DNA of 64,000 bases from Ascarosepion bandense. Taxonomy: Eukaryota > Mollusca > Cephalopoda > Sepiida > Sepiidae. A program made the translations under genes and the position numbers. Under the pieces are notes generated by a model that saw only the letters and a list, made by a program, of their open reading frames with translations, had not been told where the DNA came from and made no database searches. Shown here in pieces: positions 32,085-42,439 of the stretch (position 1 is its first letter; every line of letters begins with the position of its first letter). The DNA is taken from the NCBI GenBank assembly GCA_037127315.1, contig JBBBDQ010000419.1:6431001-6495000 (forward strand). The letters run 5' to 3'.

Positions 32085-32235
32085 TTATAAGATGTCTGAT
32101 TTTCCTTATTTACATTATTCGGACTATTGCGCTCATTTTTGTTGCCATTTGTACAATGTTTCGGCCGTTGTACGCTCCGGCATTCTTCAGGTGATAGGAA
32201 TTTCGAACCAAACCCTTTATTACAATCACTGGGGT
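32085..32235 (-). mobile_element. Third SINE-like family, partial
   Basis: On the minus strand: ttcgaaattcctatcacctg, aagaatgccggagcgtacaa, cggccgaaac and gcaacaaaaatgag. It lies in inverse orientation to the copy at 32345. Confidence 0.6.
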
Positions 32236-32344
32236 ATATGATCTTCATTCCTTGCGCAGTAGCGCTTCTTTTGGTAGTCATGAGTCATCTCCTTCTAGCC
32301 CTGTAAGTTACTTGTTCACCACTGCTGTAGCCTGATATTGAACT

Positions 32345-32475
32345 CACAACTCTTTGGGTCAAGTCACGAAGAAGGTCGGAGCGTACAACGGCCGAAACGT
32401 CGTACAAATGGCAACAAAGATGAGGACAATAGTCTTAATAATGTAAATAGTATAAATACTACCTCATCTCAGAAA
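32345..32475 (+). mobile_element. Third SINE-like family, partial
   Basis: gaagaaggtcggagcgtaca, acggccgaaacgtcg and ggcaacaaagatgaggacaa, ending in ctacctcatctcaga. It forms an inverted pair with 32085-32235. Confidence 0.65.
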
Positions 32476-32579
32476 TATAGTCAAATACTGTTCGATATTC
32501 TATTCCAAATTTCTGAAAATTTAAATCGTAAAATCGCTTCTTAGTGGGAAAATAATCGAAAGTGCGAGTTTTTATAACG

Positions 32580-32900
32580 ATTTTCAATGAAGTGATATTT
32601 ATGGATGTTGATTAGGTTGATTTTGTTTAGCGGTATATTACCACCGCCATAAGTTATTTAATGCCAAAATCTAAATATTTTGAACACAATTGTATGGCTT
32701 CAACCGTGTATTTGGATTGCAGTTGTATACCGTCAACTACATATATTTTGTACATAATTTTATACTTTGAATGTAAACATATCTTTTATAGGTATATAGT
32801 ATCTACATGTGTTGTTGATGTTTGGTTTGGTGCATTTTACTTTACGGCATATCAAACTTAATGAGTTATTTAATGGCAATGAGATTTTTAGGGTGGGTTC
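32580..32900. other. Composite-SINE-tail-like words, otherwise nothing
   Basis: At 32608-32670 and 32820-32885, words such as ttacggcatatcaaac and ttatttaatggcaatg resemble the minus strand of the composite SINE tail. Weak. Confidence 0.35.
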
Positions 32901-32907
32901 CTATGAT

Positions 32908-33107
32908 TTTTTTTAATCGTATCACCCTGAGTAAGGCTGTAACGCCACTGATGTTCGGGGGGCTACGTAAGAGTGAAAAGTTTGTAAAAGAGAAAGCCAG
33001 AAACCACCTCCTAAACAGGGAACAAGGGATGAGCCTCTACACCTGTTCAGTAGACGTGGGTGGAGTGTCAAACCGGGCGATAGTTTAGTCTATCTACTCC
33101 AATTGAT
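32908..33107 (-). mobile_element. LINE-tailed SINE monomer, near full length
   Basis: The minus strand starts ttggagtagatagactaaac and tatcgcccggtttgacactc. Complete body and tail follow (cgtagccccccgaacatcag, ccttactcagggtgatac) and it ends in poly(A). Confidence 0.88.
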
Positions 33108-33261
33108 GGAATACGTATGTTTGTAGATTAGGTTTCATTGGCGGTCTATGGATTAGGTTTCATTGACGTATTTTTGTAAAAGAGGGATTTGTTCAAGAGT
33201 AAAATGTATTGATGGTAACATTATTTTTTTCGAAAATACGCCATATTTATGATTAGGATGC

Positions 33262-34375
33262 TCTCCGAAAGGGCAATGTAGAAGGACTTGTACATATGTT
33301 TTATCGATTATGCAAAGGCGTCCGACATAATACGCCACAAAGAATTGATGAAGATGCTCGGCAGCCTCGACATATTTGGGAAAGACATAAGAGTATTAAG
33401 AATCTATACTGGCAGCAAACTGCCTGTATACGGGCAGGTAACAAATTCAGCAGATATACAAAGATAGAAAGGGGCATAAGACAAGGATGTGTCTTTCCAC
33501 CAGATCTACTCAACTTGTACAGCGAGACTATTCTGAAGACCCTAGATGTTATGCCAGGATTTGTCATCGGAGGCCACAATTTGAACAACATAAGGTACGC
33601 AAATGATACAGTGCTGATTACAAACAAGGAAACAGAACTACAAGACCTCCTACAGAAGGTAGCTGAAGAGAGTGACAAAAAAGGACTACAAATAAACTAC
33701 AAGAAAACCGAATGCATTGTCATCAGCAAAAAAGAGCAGTCCAACATGCCAAATACATGTAGGGGATACTAAAATCAAGCAGGTACAAAAATTCAAATAC
33801 CTGGGAAGTGTTCTAATAGAAGACAAAAAGTGAGACACAGAGATTCGAAGGCGAATTGGTCTGGCGAAGGAAGCATTTCACAAGTTTAATAAAGTATTAA
33901 GAAACAGAGCAATTTTCAAGAAGAGAGTATTTGATTGCTATGTGTTGTCCGTTCTTCAATATGGTAGTGAATGCAGAAAAATATAATCAAAGATAAAAGA
34001 AAAACTTGAAGCACCTGAAATACGGTTCTACAGAAGGAGGCTGCAAATATCATGGATCGAGCATGTGAGCAATGATTAGGTTTTGGAAACGAAAAGGAAA
34101 TTAATACTGAGCATCAGGAAGAAACAACTAAAATTCCTGGGACATGCAATGAGGAAAGAGGGCTTGGAGAACCTGATACTAACAAGCCAGATAGAGAGAA
34201 AAAGAGATAGAGAAAATCAGCGCATAACATAATTGGTGGGCCTGAGCAGGTGGTTGACAGAACGGAGGTTGCGTGGTGTTACAGGAGAAAGCGTGCTAAG
34301 AGCTACCAGAAATAAGAAGACGTGGAAGGCTATGATCGCCTACGCCCTGAAAGGATAAGGCACATAGAAGAAAAA
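33262..34375 (+). mobile_element. RTE-like LINE, RT to 3' end
   Basis: Non-LTR retrotransposon reverse transcriptase fragment. An open frame at 33296-33772 reads NLYWQQTACIRAGNKFSRYT, IERGIRQGCVFPPDLLNLYS (motif B), IGGHNLNNIRYANDTVLIT (motif C with N in place of the first catalytic-pair Asp, at ~33596-33607) and KGLQINYKKTECIVISKK. Motif A upstream is readable only in another frame (cgattatgcaaaggcgtccg). Downstream, the degenerate C-terminal region continues to agaagacgtggaaggctatg and ggcacatagaagaaaaagaa. The altered motif C and the frameshifts mean that it is inactive. Confidence 0.9.
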
Positions 34376-34379
34376 GAAT

Positions 34380-34544
34380 CGTTGGTAATGTGTTTTTTTA
34401 TTTTATTTTATTTTTTTTTCAAAAATGTATTGCAAGTAATATTTTAAGAAAAAGTTATTGCTGGTATTTTTATTATTAAAATTTATTTGTATATTTTCAT
34501 AGTGTCTTGATCCCAGTTTTGGCGTTAACTATTTGTCCATAGAT
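34380..34544. other. No feature recognised
   Basis: T- and A-rich spacer. Confidence 0.4.
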
Positions 34545-34670
34545 GGGACCCTAACAGGTGATACAACCCCGAGTCAGGGTAGACCTGGGAAGAAGAGCAA
34601 CTTTGGAGATGGTTACATGCTCTTTAAAACCTCCCGATCAGAGGCTTTACTGCCGGATGAAGTTTGACAT
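34545..34670 (+). repeat. Unclassified repeat, partner of 20.9-21.2 kb
   Basis: ggaccctaacaggtgataca, gtcagggtagacctgg, atgctctttaaaacctcccg and tttactgccggatga follow the order of the partner copy on its minus strand. Confidence 0.5.
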
Positions 34671-34925
34671 CATACCCAGGACGGTCTAAGGATGTGCCAG
34701 CAGTGTTGCTGGTATTTGTGCAGAATCTGGAAGTGGAGGGTTTCTTTTCAAAACTTCCTCTTATCATATGTTCAGTTGATGTTATTCTTAGCCTCCAATC
34801 ATAGAACCACATCAATATCATCCTGAGTCTCTTCCTCTGTAAACAGATTATCCAACATTCAATGGCATAGAGAAAGATTGACATTACGCAACTGTTTAAC
34901 ACTCTTATTTGTTTCTAAAGAAATT
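34671..34925 (-). mobile_element. RTE-like LINE C-terminal fragment
   Basis: The minus-strand frame reads LNSCVMSIFLYAIECWIICL, then RMILMWFYDWRLRITSTEHM. This matches the L.cyv.SvlLYg.EcW / mwfyRr.L.IsW.dh pattern of RTE-like ORF2. It is more diverged than the other copies. Confidence 0.7.
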
Positions 34926-35281
34926 TTTCTATTTGTAGCTTTTTTACGGTTTTAAAGAAAACTATTTTAGTCCCCTTAATAGTCCCCGTTTTGCCAGTCA
35001 ATTACACAAATTTATTTGGTAGATTATTCACTGTTTCTCTATATTCTACTTGTCTTTAATATGTATTGTAGGTGTCAACTTTTTCAAGCCTTCTTTTCTC
35101 GTAATGTGTCCCATGGGTCGTTGGGGGACCACATCTACTGCAACCATAGCAGCAGTAGTGTTTCCTGGGTAAGACAGCTTGACGCAGTTCATTCCTCTCC
35201 AGGCTATATTTTTTGTTTACATTTTCCTTAAACCAGGAAGATAGTTCCACAAGCGATAAATGCGACACAAGGAACGGTTGG

Positions 35282-35372
35282 CATAGAACTTACGGTTACA
35301 TCTAGCCATTTTATCTGTAAAATGATGGGACCTTGCCGCCAATCTAGTATTGCAATTAAATGCACAAAGAAT
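35282..35372 (-). mobile_element. CR1/Jockey-like LINE small fragment
   Basis: acttacggttacatctagcc and ccttgccgccaatctagta match the same codons at 54600-54660. Confidence 0.55.
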
Positions 35373-35477
35373 TCATAAATTTATGAAGAGCATACTTCTT
35401 GTTCCGTAAGTAATCACTCTGATAGATTTAAACCATACTTCAAACTCTTTCTCTCTTTCCCTCTCTCTTTCTCGCTC

Positions 35478-35563
<86 letters not shown>
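35478..35563 (+). repeat. (CA)n-(TA)n compound microsatellite
   Basis: A CA run switches to TA at 35520. Confidence 0.95.
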
Positions 35564-35566
<3 letters not shown>

Positions 35567-35744
35567 CATATGTGTGTGCATGTAATGAAGGTAACTCTGA
35601 AATTACTCACAGACTTCTGAAAAATATTTCATAAAGGAACCAAAAATAAGGAGTAAAATGATGATTTTCAAGGTAAAACAGTTTTCTTCAATCATGAAAT
35701 TAGCATAACACCGTCTTCCTATATTCTCATCAGGTAATTAATTG

Positions 35745-36008
35745 TTATACGTGATGCACTCTTTTGAGTCATGACTGACTCGGCAGAAGATATTCCCGCA
35801 GTAGGTCGACATTATTTTTTGCGGAGAACCGGTTGCCAACGAAGGCTATATCACCCAATCTGTCCTGCTATTCAACCCATAGTTAGAAGGGGAAGAGATG
35901 AATTAATACCTTTCCCAAGGATATTTTTTACGTAAGTGAATGAAACAAATTCGACTGGAATTTGAACTTAGTTCTCTGATTTCATATTCGGAGCCGATAT
36001 CCATTATG
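35745..36008 (-). mobile_element. tRNA-derived SINE, near full length
   Basis: Minus-strand head tggatatcggctccgaatat and B-box-like agttcaaattccagtc; body complete, end eroded. Confidence 0.85.
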
Positions 36009-37100
36009 CAATGTAATATTTATTTTTGTACCAGATTAAAGTGTAACATTGTAGGTCCCGTCAGTTATTGTACACGAACTGCTTTTCGGAAGTTAATCAG
36101 TTGAATGATTTCTACTCCACGACTATCATAAATTATTGTTCATTTTTAGTTAAAAATTATTGGTTTAAAACTTTAACTTAGGAAACACAAAGTTTATTGA
36201 AAGTTTTGCAGTTGGTATAATTATTTGTAAAATCTATCCACTCCGACATGTCGTTTTCAGAAATTGTATAGCAGAGTATTAAGAGAGTTAAATTTTGTAA
36301 TAGTATTTATCTTGCCAGCTAGTACCGTATGCTAGCAAAATATGCAATAACCCCAATGTATAAATATCTATCTAATACCACTCCAAATCCATCTCTTCAA
36401 TGATTGGCCTGTACCCAAATGAAGCATTGAGTAGAAGAGACATGGAAATGCGACGATGTTAGACTATGGTCCGCCACACCGAGTCGCGAGGTTATTTGAC
36501 TTGAACAGAAGAAATATGATAGGGAACTGGACTGTTCTGCCAGAAAGCTGTCAAACCTGGACTATCCCTTGTTAAGCATCCCATTTGAGATGTACATTCA
36601 TAAGGTCTCATGTTGGACGCGACTTCTACTTGGTGTTGCCTGCCGTTGACATCTGACCAAATCAATTGACCTGATCTATCGTCTTCTTTGATTAATGGCC
36701 GTATCAGAGTACACCTTGCTCACAAGAGAGACTTTAAGTACAATCGATTGTCGAAATTCACTACATCTTCATTTAATGCGGCTTTTAGTTTTTTTCTATT
36801 CGCAATAACATATTTTTTCTTAGTAAATTCCTGTTACAGGTTCTTTAGGCCATCTATTAAAAGAGAACGATAGTGAATATAGTAAGATGGTATTGCGCCA
36901 GTGAAGGAAGAATCAAAAGGTCAGAAACTGATATTTACTAAACATAGGTGGGTGAGGAATGGTGAACGGAAGATTATGTCGCGGCAAAATTTTTAATGGA
37001 AGCGAACCTATCTGTGTGAAAAATCAGCATTCACTATAGTTGGTTTTAGAAAGTTTAGAAGAAAGAATCCCTACCACTCCCGAGAGAAGTTCACAACTAT
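36009..37100. other. No feature recognised
   Basis: About 1.1 kb without microsatellites or transposon landmarks. The middle part, 36390-36700, is more GC-balanced than its surroundings, but its open frames carry no motif I know. Confidence 0.45.
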
Positions 37101-37112
37101 CTTAACGGAAAG

Positions 37113-37556
37113 TTTGTTTGTTTCGTGGTTTATCGGCCTATCAATTTTTATGGGATCATTTAAGCTCATAACCAATGATTTTGGGTAAGGTTATTTTATT
37201 TTTACAACATTTTTTCTTTTCGAGTATCAAGATACATTGGGATTTTTTAAGAGCAGGGTCCCAAATCCTACCCTTGTTATTTAACCCATAACTGGAGGGA
37301 AGGGACGGATTAATACCTTTCCCAAGGGTACCAGTGCTTAAGTGAATGCAGGGTATTCAACTGGAATTCGAACTCGGCTCACCGATTTCTCTTTCTGAGC
37401 CGATATCCACTGCACCACAACGCACATCCGTCACAATACGCTTACAGCACCTGGTATTTCCAAGCAGTCACCCATCTAAGTACTGACCAGGCTTAACGTT
37501 GCTTAACTTCTCTGATAGAGCGAGAACCGGTGTATTCAACGTGATAGGCCGTAAGC
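37113..37556 (-). mobile_element. Composite 5S-tRNA SINE, complete
   Basis: It is 444 bp, the same length as the copy at 2974. On the minus strand the order is 5S-like head (37556 to 37440), tgtgacggatgtgcgttgtg, tRNA head with A box tggtgcagtgg and B box gagttcgaattccag, SINE body, unique tail, and an A-rich end (cacgaaacaaacaaa). A perfect 12-bp target duplication, cttaacggaaag, lies at 37101-37112 and 37557-37568, directly abutting the first base of the 5S-like head. This is the cleanest evidence that 5S, tRNA and tail are one retroposing unit. Confidence 0.95.
37440..37556 (-). rRNA. 5S rRNA-like head of composite SINE
   Basis: The reverse complement starts gcttacggcctatcacgttg and ends aataccaggtgctgtaagcg. 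One base is missing in ggcc-atatc, and the ccgaag core is changed to agagaag. It is retroposed, not an rDNA gene. Confidence 0.85.
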
Positions 37557-37609
37557 CTTAACGGAAAGACATATACCAAAGCAAAAGTAAAAAATATGTT
37601 TATATTTCT

Positions 37610-38045
37610 GAGATGAAGTATTGTAACTATTTACATTATTCGGACTCATTTTGATTGTCATATAAACGACGTTTCGACCGTTCTACACCCCGGCTTTCTT
37701 CAGGTAATATACGTTGGCATTACTTCAGCCGATGCTTTTATCTACTAGGCCATATGTCCTTTGGGATAAAAGCGTAGGTTGAAGTAATACAGTGTCTTGA
37801 TTCAAAGAGTTGAGAGTTCAATCCCTGGCCACAGCAGAGGTGAACAAATATTTGGTTCAGTTACGAAAGGAAAATAACTGAAACTGAGATATCCAGAAGT
37901 GGCATAGGACGTGGAACTAGACCAATCTCCCGGGTGGACGAAATTAAGAGATTGGTTTGAAATTCCAGCGTACATCACCTGAAGAGTGAATATGGCAATA
38001 AAGACTAGAACAACGGTCTGAAATAGTGTAAATAATATATATATA
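37610..38045. mobile_element. Inverted pair of third-family SINE-like sequences
   Basis: 37610-37705 carries the family tail on the minus strand (cctgaagaaagccggggtgt then agaacggtcgaaac). 37735-38045 carries it on the plus strand, with tRNA-like gagagttcaatccctggcca, A-box-like gtggcataggacgtgg and gaaattccagcgtacatcac. The two lie tail-out around 37700-37740. Confidence 0.55.
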
Positions 38046-38110
38046 TATGATGTATGGGTAGGATTTGAAGACTATCACAATGCGTTTAGTAAAATAAAAG
38101 AAGGTAATAC
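38045..38110 (-). repeat. Dispersed repeat end, inverse of 38.7-38.8 kb
   Basis: tgtatgggtaggatttgaag then actatcacaatgcgtttagt is the reverse complement of the end of the repeat at 38735-38790. Confidence 0.65.
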
Positions 38111-38141
38111 AAGAAGTATACGAACAAAAACATACACACAT

Positions 38142-38142
<1 letters not shown>

Positions 38143-38217
<75 letters not shown>
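38143..38217 (+). repeat. (CA)n microsatellite
   Basis: About 37 CA units. It makes long cysteine/valine frames on the minus strand, which are artefacts. Confidence 0.98.
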
Positions 38218-38298
38218 AGAACACACCAGAACGAATACGGGATGGAAAAAATGTAGCAAAAAACACGCCTCCAATTAAAGTAGACAGATATAACACCC

Positions 38299-38505
38299 GG
38301 TCGTAGATGGGCGCCCGCTACCACTGTGACAGAGATCCGAAAATGCCAAATCTTGCTATCGGTCAACGCACATATATACAAGCCATAAATTGAAGCTGTC
38401 AAATTTATCATCAGATCGTAAAACGGTGCCCACTATCACTTAAAAAAATGCGAAAAAGCCAAATCCTACTATCGTTCAACGCACTCATATATAAACCATA
38501 AAAAC
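38299..38505 (+). repeat. ~115-bp direct duplication
   Basis: 38299-38388 and 38413-38503 share gtgcccac/gcgcccgctacc, gcgaaaaagccaaatc-type text and ggtcaacgcac..atata..ccataaa, at about 75 percent by eye. Confidence 0.75.
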
Positions 38506-38509
38506 ACAC

Positions 38510-38830
38510 ACATACATGCACAAACACACTTACAGGTACACAAACACACACAGATGCACTACAATTAAAAACAGCAGTAACAGCGAAAGATGAATATTCG
38601 TTTAAAGGCATGGTTCACGAACTGACGTGAAATCAAGCTGTCCTACCATTCTGGAGATGAGATTTTGATCTCGAAATATTAATGAATAATAAATAGTTAA
38701 AAACCAACACCCTCTTTACCTTCCCTTATTTTACTAAACTCATTGTGATAGTCTTTAAAACCTATCCATACACCTAAAATACACAATACTTCAATTAAAT
38801 TACAAAACTCCCCTCTCTCTATATATATAA
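38510..38830 (+). repeat. Dispersed repeat, partner of 7.0-7.3 kb
   Basis: See the partner; it ends in (CT)n/(TA)n at 38812-38830. Confidence 0.65.
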
Positions 38831-39059
38831 ATATTGAAGATTGAGCAGCGCCAAGAGCTATAACTATTGCGATGCAACTCCATAAAATTTAAAAGAATCC
38901 AAATGCGACTAATATAATGAGATTTAGATTAAGGACTTGAAGCCAACAAGTTTGTGATAGACTAGCCATAAAAGATAATAAAGAAAGAGTTTTTACTTGT
39001 TGAGTAACATAGACTTGATGGAACGTGCAAACTGTACAGTCATCATGTCTGATGTATTC

Positions 39060-39165
39060 TCATATTCTTCTTCTTTTATGTGCCGTGTACCCCAGGACGC
39101 AAGCGACAGTAGCTCTCTGCATCATCCTATCCCTTGTAGTTCTTAACAGCCTTCATCTTATTTAG
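39060..39165 (-). mobile_element. RTE-like LINE 3' end fragment
   Basis: The (TTC)n-bordered end with atgtgccgtgtaccccagga and aagcgacagtagctctctgc corresponds to the last ~100 bp of the LINE. It abuts the 740-bp repeat. Confidence 0.7.
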
Positions 39166-39910
39166 AACTAACAGTAAAGCCCGGCGTTGCTCGGGTGTAA
39201 TTAAAGCTTTAAAACCAATCCATGGTCCTGGAGCTCAGACTCTTTGGACGTTGGTACGAAAGACTAAAAGCAATAGTTGTTTCCGGTTAAAGCGAAAACG
39301 TAGACTGAAAGAAAATTGAATGGATGTAAATCAAATTTTGATTTCCTGGTATCGATATCAAATAAGTTTTTTTCGTCGTGAACTGAATTTTGAAGGTTAA
39401 ATAAGTCCTCTGAGTAAATGGTATCATGGCTGAGACTAAGAACTACAATTATTCCTACTTAGAGTCAAACCTGAAGCAAAAACTAAAATAAAAGGACTGG
39501 AAAAAATACAGACATACAGGCAGATAAACAGACACACACACAAACATCTTGTCTTTTATATATATATATATATATATATATTCTGCACTATTGTAAGAAC
39601 TGCAACCTTGAAATTTTTGAATTTCGTTTCTTCTGTCATTGTCTATGAGTGTATCAAATTTGATTAAAATCGGGCCACTCCTTCTATAACCCGATTTTTT
39701 CGATTATCGATTTTAGATATTTATTGGGGGTAGCTCAACACAAAACCTAGCTAAGAACACTCGCAGACGCTTATAGTACACCTGTGTAAATTTTCAAGAA
39801 AATCGGTTCAGCCGTTTCGGAGTCTATAGGTAACGGACACACAAACACACAGACACATACACACACATACACAAACATAGACAAAGTTCCATTTTTAATT
39901 AAGTTTAGAT
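39166..39910 (+). mobile_element. ~740-bp interspersed repeat, copy 2
   Basis: It starts aactaacagtaaagcccggc and ends ttaattaagtttagat. Compared with copy 1, the (TA)n at 39558-39581 is longer and the CA tract at 39838-39886 is interrupted. It is inserted in RTE-derived sequence, given that RTE pieces lie on both sides. Confidence 0.85.
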
Positions 39911-39959
39911 TACTCGGACTGTCATCCTTAACTTTATTGCCAACGGAATTTCGAATATA

Positions 39960-40100
39960 ACCCAGGAATCGAAATAAAGTCTTCGATTCGAAATTTATAG
40001 CATCTGAAGAAGTCTAGAGCGTATAATGGCGGAAACGAAAAGATGAGAACAACAGTTTGAGCAATATAAATAATGTAAATTTTACCTCATCTCAAAAGTT
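39960..40100 (+). mobile_element. Third SINE-like family, 3' part
   Basis: gcatctgaagaagtctagag, cgtataatggcggaaacg and aaaagatgagaacaacag, ending in acctcatctcaaaa. Confidence 0.6.
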
Positions 40101-40119
40101 ACCCCTTTCAAACCCTGCT

Positions 40120-40765
40120 TGGTATCCTTTCCAAACCCTACTCTCTTTCTCAATTCTACTAAGTATGTCTCGCGCTGCTTCTCTTTGTCTCTCTTTCTCA
40201 CTATCTGTCCTATGTGTATCAGATTCGCCAACCCCTCCTGCCTCATTACATGTCGCAGCAAGTTCAACTCTTTTTCTGATGTTAAGTAGTAGTCTTGTTT
40301 TCGGTTGCATTTTCTCCAAGACTCGTCGATGTTCACGTGTTCGGTCTATGGCATCGTCAGCATCCTTCTGTAGAACGACATTTCAGTTGGTTCAAATATT
40401 TCTTTCATCTTTAATGAGATTGTCCAGTATTTAGTAGCATATTGAAGGACAAACATCACTAAACAATCCCGTACTCTTTGTTTCCAACGAAATTTACCTG
40501 CTTAACTTCTGGAATGCACCTTTGGCCATGCCAATACGCCTTCGGACCTCAGTGTCGCACTTTCTAGCCTTTGTCAGAACACTTACCAGGTATTTAAATT
40601 TCTGCACCTGCTTCATTTTAGTATCCTTGACCAGTAGTTGGTATTTTGGGTTCATCTTTTTACTGATGACCATGCATTCAGTTTTCTTGTAGTTTATATG
40701 AAGTCCTTTCTTTCCGCTTTCTTTAGCTACATTCTGTAGGAGGTCCTGTACACCCTTGTGCAAAT
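40120..40765 (-). mobile_element. RTE-like LINE, post-RT region
   Basis: The minus-strand frame at 40494-40763 reads LLQNVAKESGKKGLHINYKK, TECMVISKK and KFKYLVSVLTKARKCDTEVR then RRIGMAKGAFQKLSR. This is the thumb/post-RT segment of an RTE-like ORF2. Downstream codons continue with a frameshift at ~40480 to 40140. The reverse transcriptase motifs A-C are not present. Confidence 0.88.
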
Positions 40766-41080
40766 TAATTAAAACAACTGCTTTAATTTTCTTTCTTTCA
40801 CCATACAGTTAGTTTTAGACTCACTGGAGTTACAAGTTTTAATCGATTTATATTTTTTCTCAGATTAGGTCATTTGCAATGATGTGTAGTAAAATGAATC
40901 TATTTTCGGGTCGTACGATAAAATTTGTTTGGCCTTGAAAATATTGCGTCATCTGTGATTGCATCAGATTTTTATCACGCCTAGACACTATTGTTTCAAC
41001 TGTCGATTAGTTGTCCTACAGCTATTGATTGCGTTGGATGTTACTTCAAGGAAGCGTACGAAAATGTAACACTGCACGAA
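40766..41080. other. No feature recognised
   Basis: AT-rich spacer. Confidence 0.4.
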
Positions 41081-41084
41081 CACA

Positions 41085-41600
41085 CTAGTAGGCCTTAGAG
41101 AGAGATTACAGATATTGTTGGTGTCAACCTTTCAACTGTCAGTGGTATCATCAATGCAAAAAAAACAAACTGTATCTATCACTCCAAAATGTAAAGTTGA
41201 ATACCCTGCATTCACTTAAGCACTGGTACCCTTGGGAAAGGTATTAATCCGTCCCTTCCCTCCAGTTATGGGTTAAATTACAAGGTAGGACTTGGGGACC
41301 CTGCCCTTAAAAGCAAATCCCAATGAATCTTGACACTCGAAAAGAGAAAAGTATTGCTAGACACAAAACTTATATAAAAAACAATAAATTGTTGAAAGAA
41401 AAAGGTATTACTAGCAATAAATAAATAAAATTTAGTTGGCAATAAATGATCCGCCGAGGTTGATATTCCATAAAACAAAACAACCAACCAATCAAAACAT
41501 AAAGGAAAATGCGGCTGGAAGAGTAAAACAACGCCAAGAGACGATGTGTACGGAGTAGGGAAAGTGTGAAAGATCCTAGGAAGACATTATTCGTTTCGTT
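41085..41600 (+). pseudogene. Tc1-like transposase N-terminus, split by SINE
   Basis: A DNA transposase helix-turn-helix remnant. Before the insertion it reads LREITDIVGVNLSTVSGIIN, then TVSITPK. After it come KGKCGWKSKTTPRDDVYGVG and, after a frameshift, KILGRH-type codons (aagatcctaggaagacatta). This fits the I..ivGvs.STVs.ii / KCGrkrKTTPRDD pattern of Tc1-like N-terminal regions. The composite SINE at about 41189-41488 interrupts it exactly between TPK and KGK. Confidence 0.7.
41189..41488 (+). mobile_element. Composite 5S-tRNA SINE, 5'-truncated copy
   Basis: It lacks both the 5S-like and most of the tRNA-like parts. It starts at gttgaataccctgcattcac and keeps the body and the full unique tail (aatttagttggcaataaatg to aaaacaaaacaacc). 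A likely 11-bp target duplication with two mismatches is aaaatgtaaag (left) and aaaacataaag (right), and the host Tc1 reading frame resumes after it. Confidence 0.85.
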
Positions 41601-41761
41601 TCAATTAATTTGCATAAGAGTACAGTTTCCTTTCCGTGTCTGCTATCAGCACTGTATCATCGGTGTTTCTTGTATTGTTCAGATTGTGGCCGCTAATGAC
41701 TAATCTTCAGTAAAGTAATTATATTATCAAATATATGACGTCATTTCGCGCAGAAGTGTAT

Positions 41762-42325
41762 TGTTATGAACCAGCAATATGCAAGATGGCTGACAAAAGA
41801 AAATAAATATCGTTTTGAAAATAAATATTGTTTTGAAAAGTTACGAAATGTAGTCACCAGGTGACGAGCAAAATTTTCCAGATAAGAAGATATGGAAACA
41901 GAAATATATTTATAGTAAAATAAATATTGCATTGAAGGATTGTGCTTTGTGTTTTGATAAACAGCGTAGCCAAGGTCAGATAATATGAACTTCAAAATTT
42001 TTTATAAACAATGTGCCTGAAAAATGATGTGTTCAAACGTAATTCGGACGATATGTGGATCGAAAGAGAGTTGAGTTGTCAGTCGGCCCGCAGTTGACAT
42101 CGGAAGACAGACCAAGTGAGACCAAGACGAACCGAGCGATCGACTCCAACGTGTGTGCTTACTTCTGACCACTCTTCTACACTCAAAGATCACCGAAGAG
42201 AATAAAAGTATGTTAATATTTTTATAAATACGTGTTGGCTGTTATCGCTTGTCTGTCAAGGCATTTGTTGTTCCAGCAACAGTAACAGTAGCAGTATATA
42301 CCAAACACGACAGAGGTATATAACA
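41762..42325 (+). mobile_element. Candidate solo LTR (564 bp)
   Basis: It starts tgttatgaaccag and ends gaggtatataaca: TG..CA with inverted tgttat/ataaca ends. A TATA box (tttataaac, ~42001-42008) is followed 200 bp later by aataaa (42202-42207), in promoter-to-poly(A) order. No clean target duplication was seen, so the boundaries are provisional. Confidence 0.5.
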
Positions 42326-42439
42326 ATTAGATTAACAAAGGAGAAGGGATTACAAATAATCTCAAATCTAATATAAAGTTAGATTTAATCCTAACGTCCG
42401 AAAATAATCAAAAAATTGTTTTTTTTTAATTCCAAAAGC

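Noticed and set aside
37944..38411. 155-codon minus-strand frame with a long Cys-Val repeat
   Set aside because: Created by a (CA)n microsatellite.
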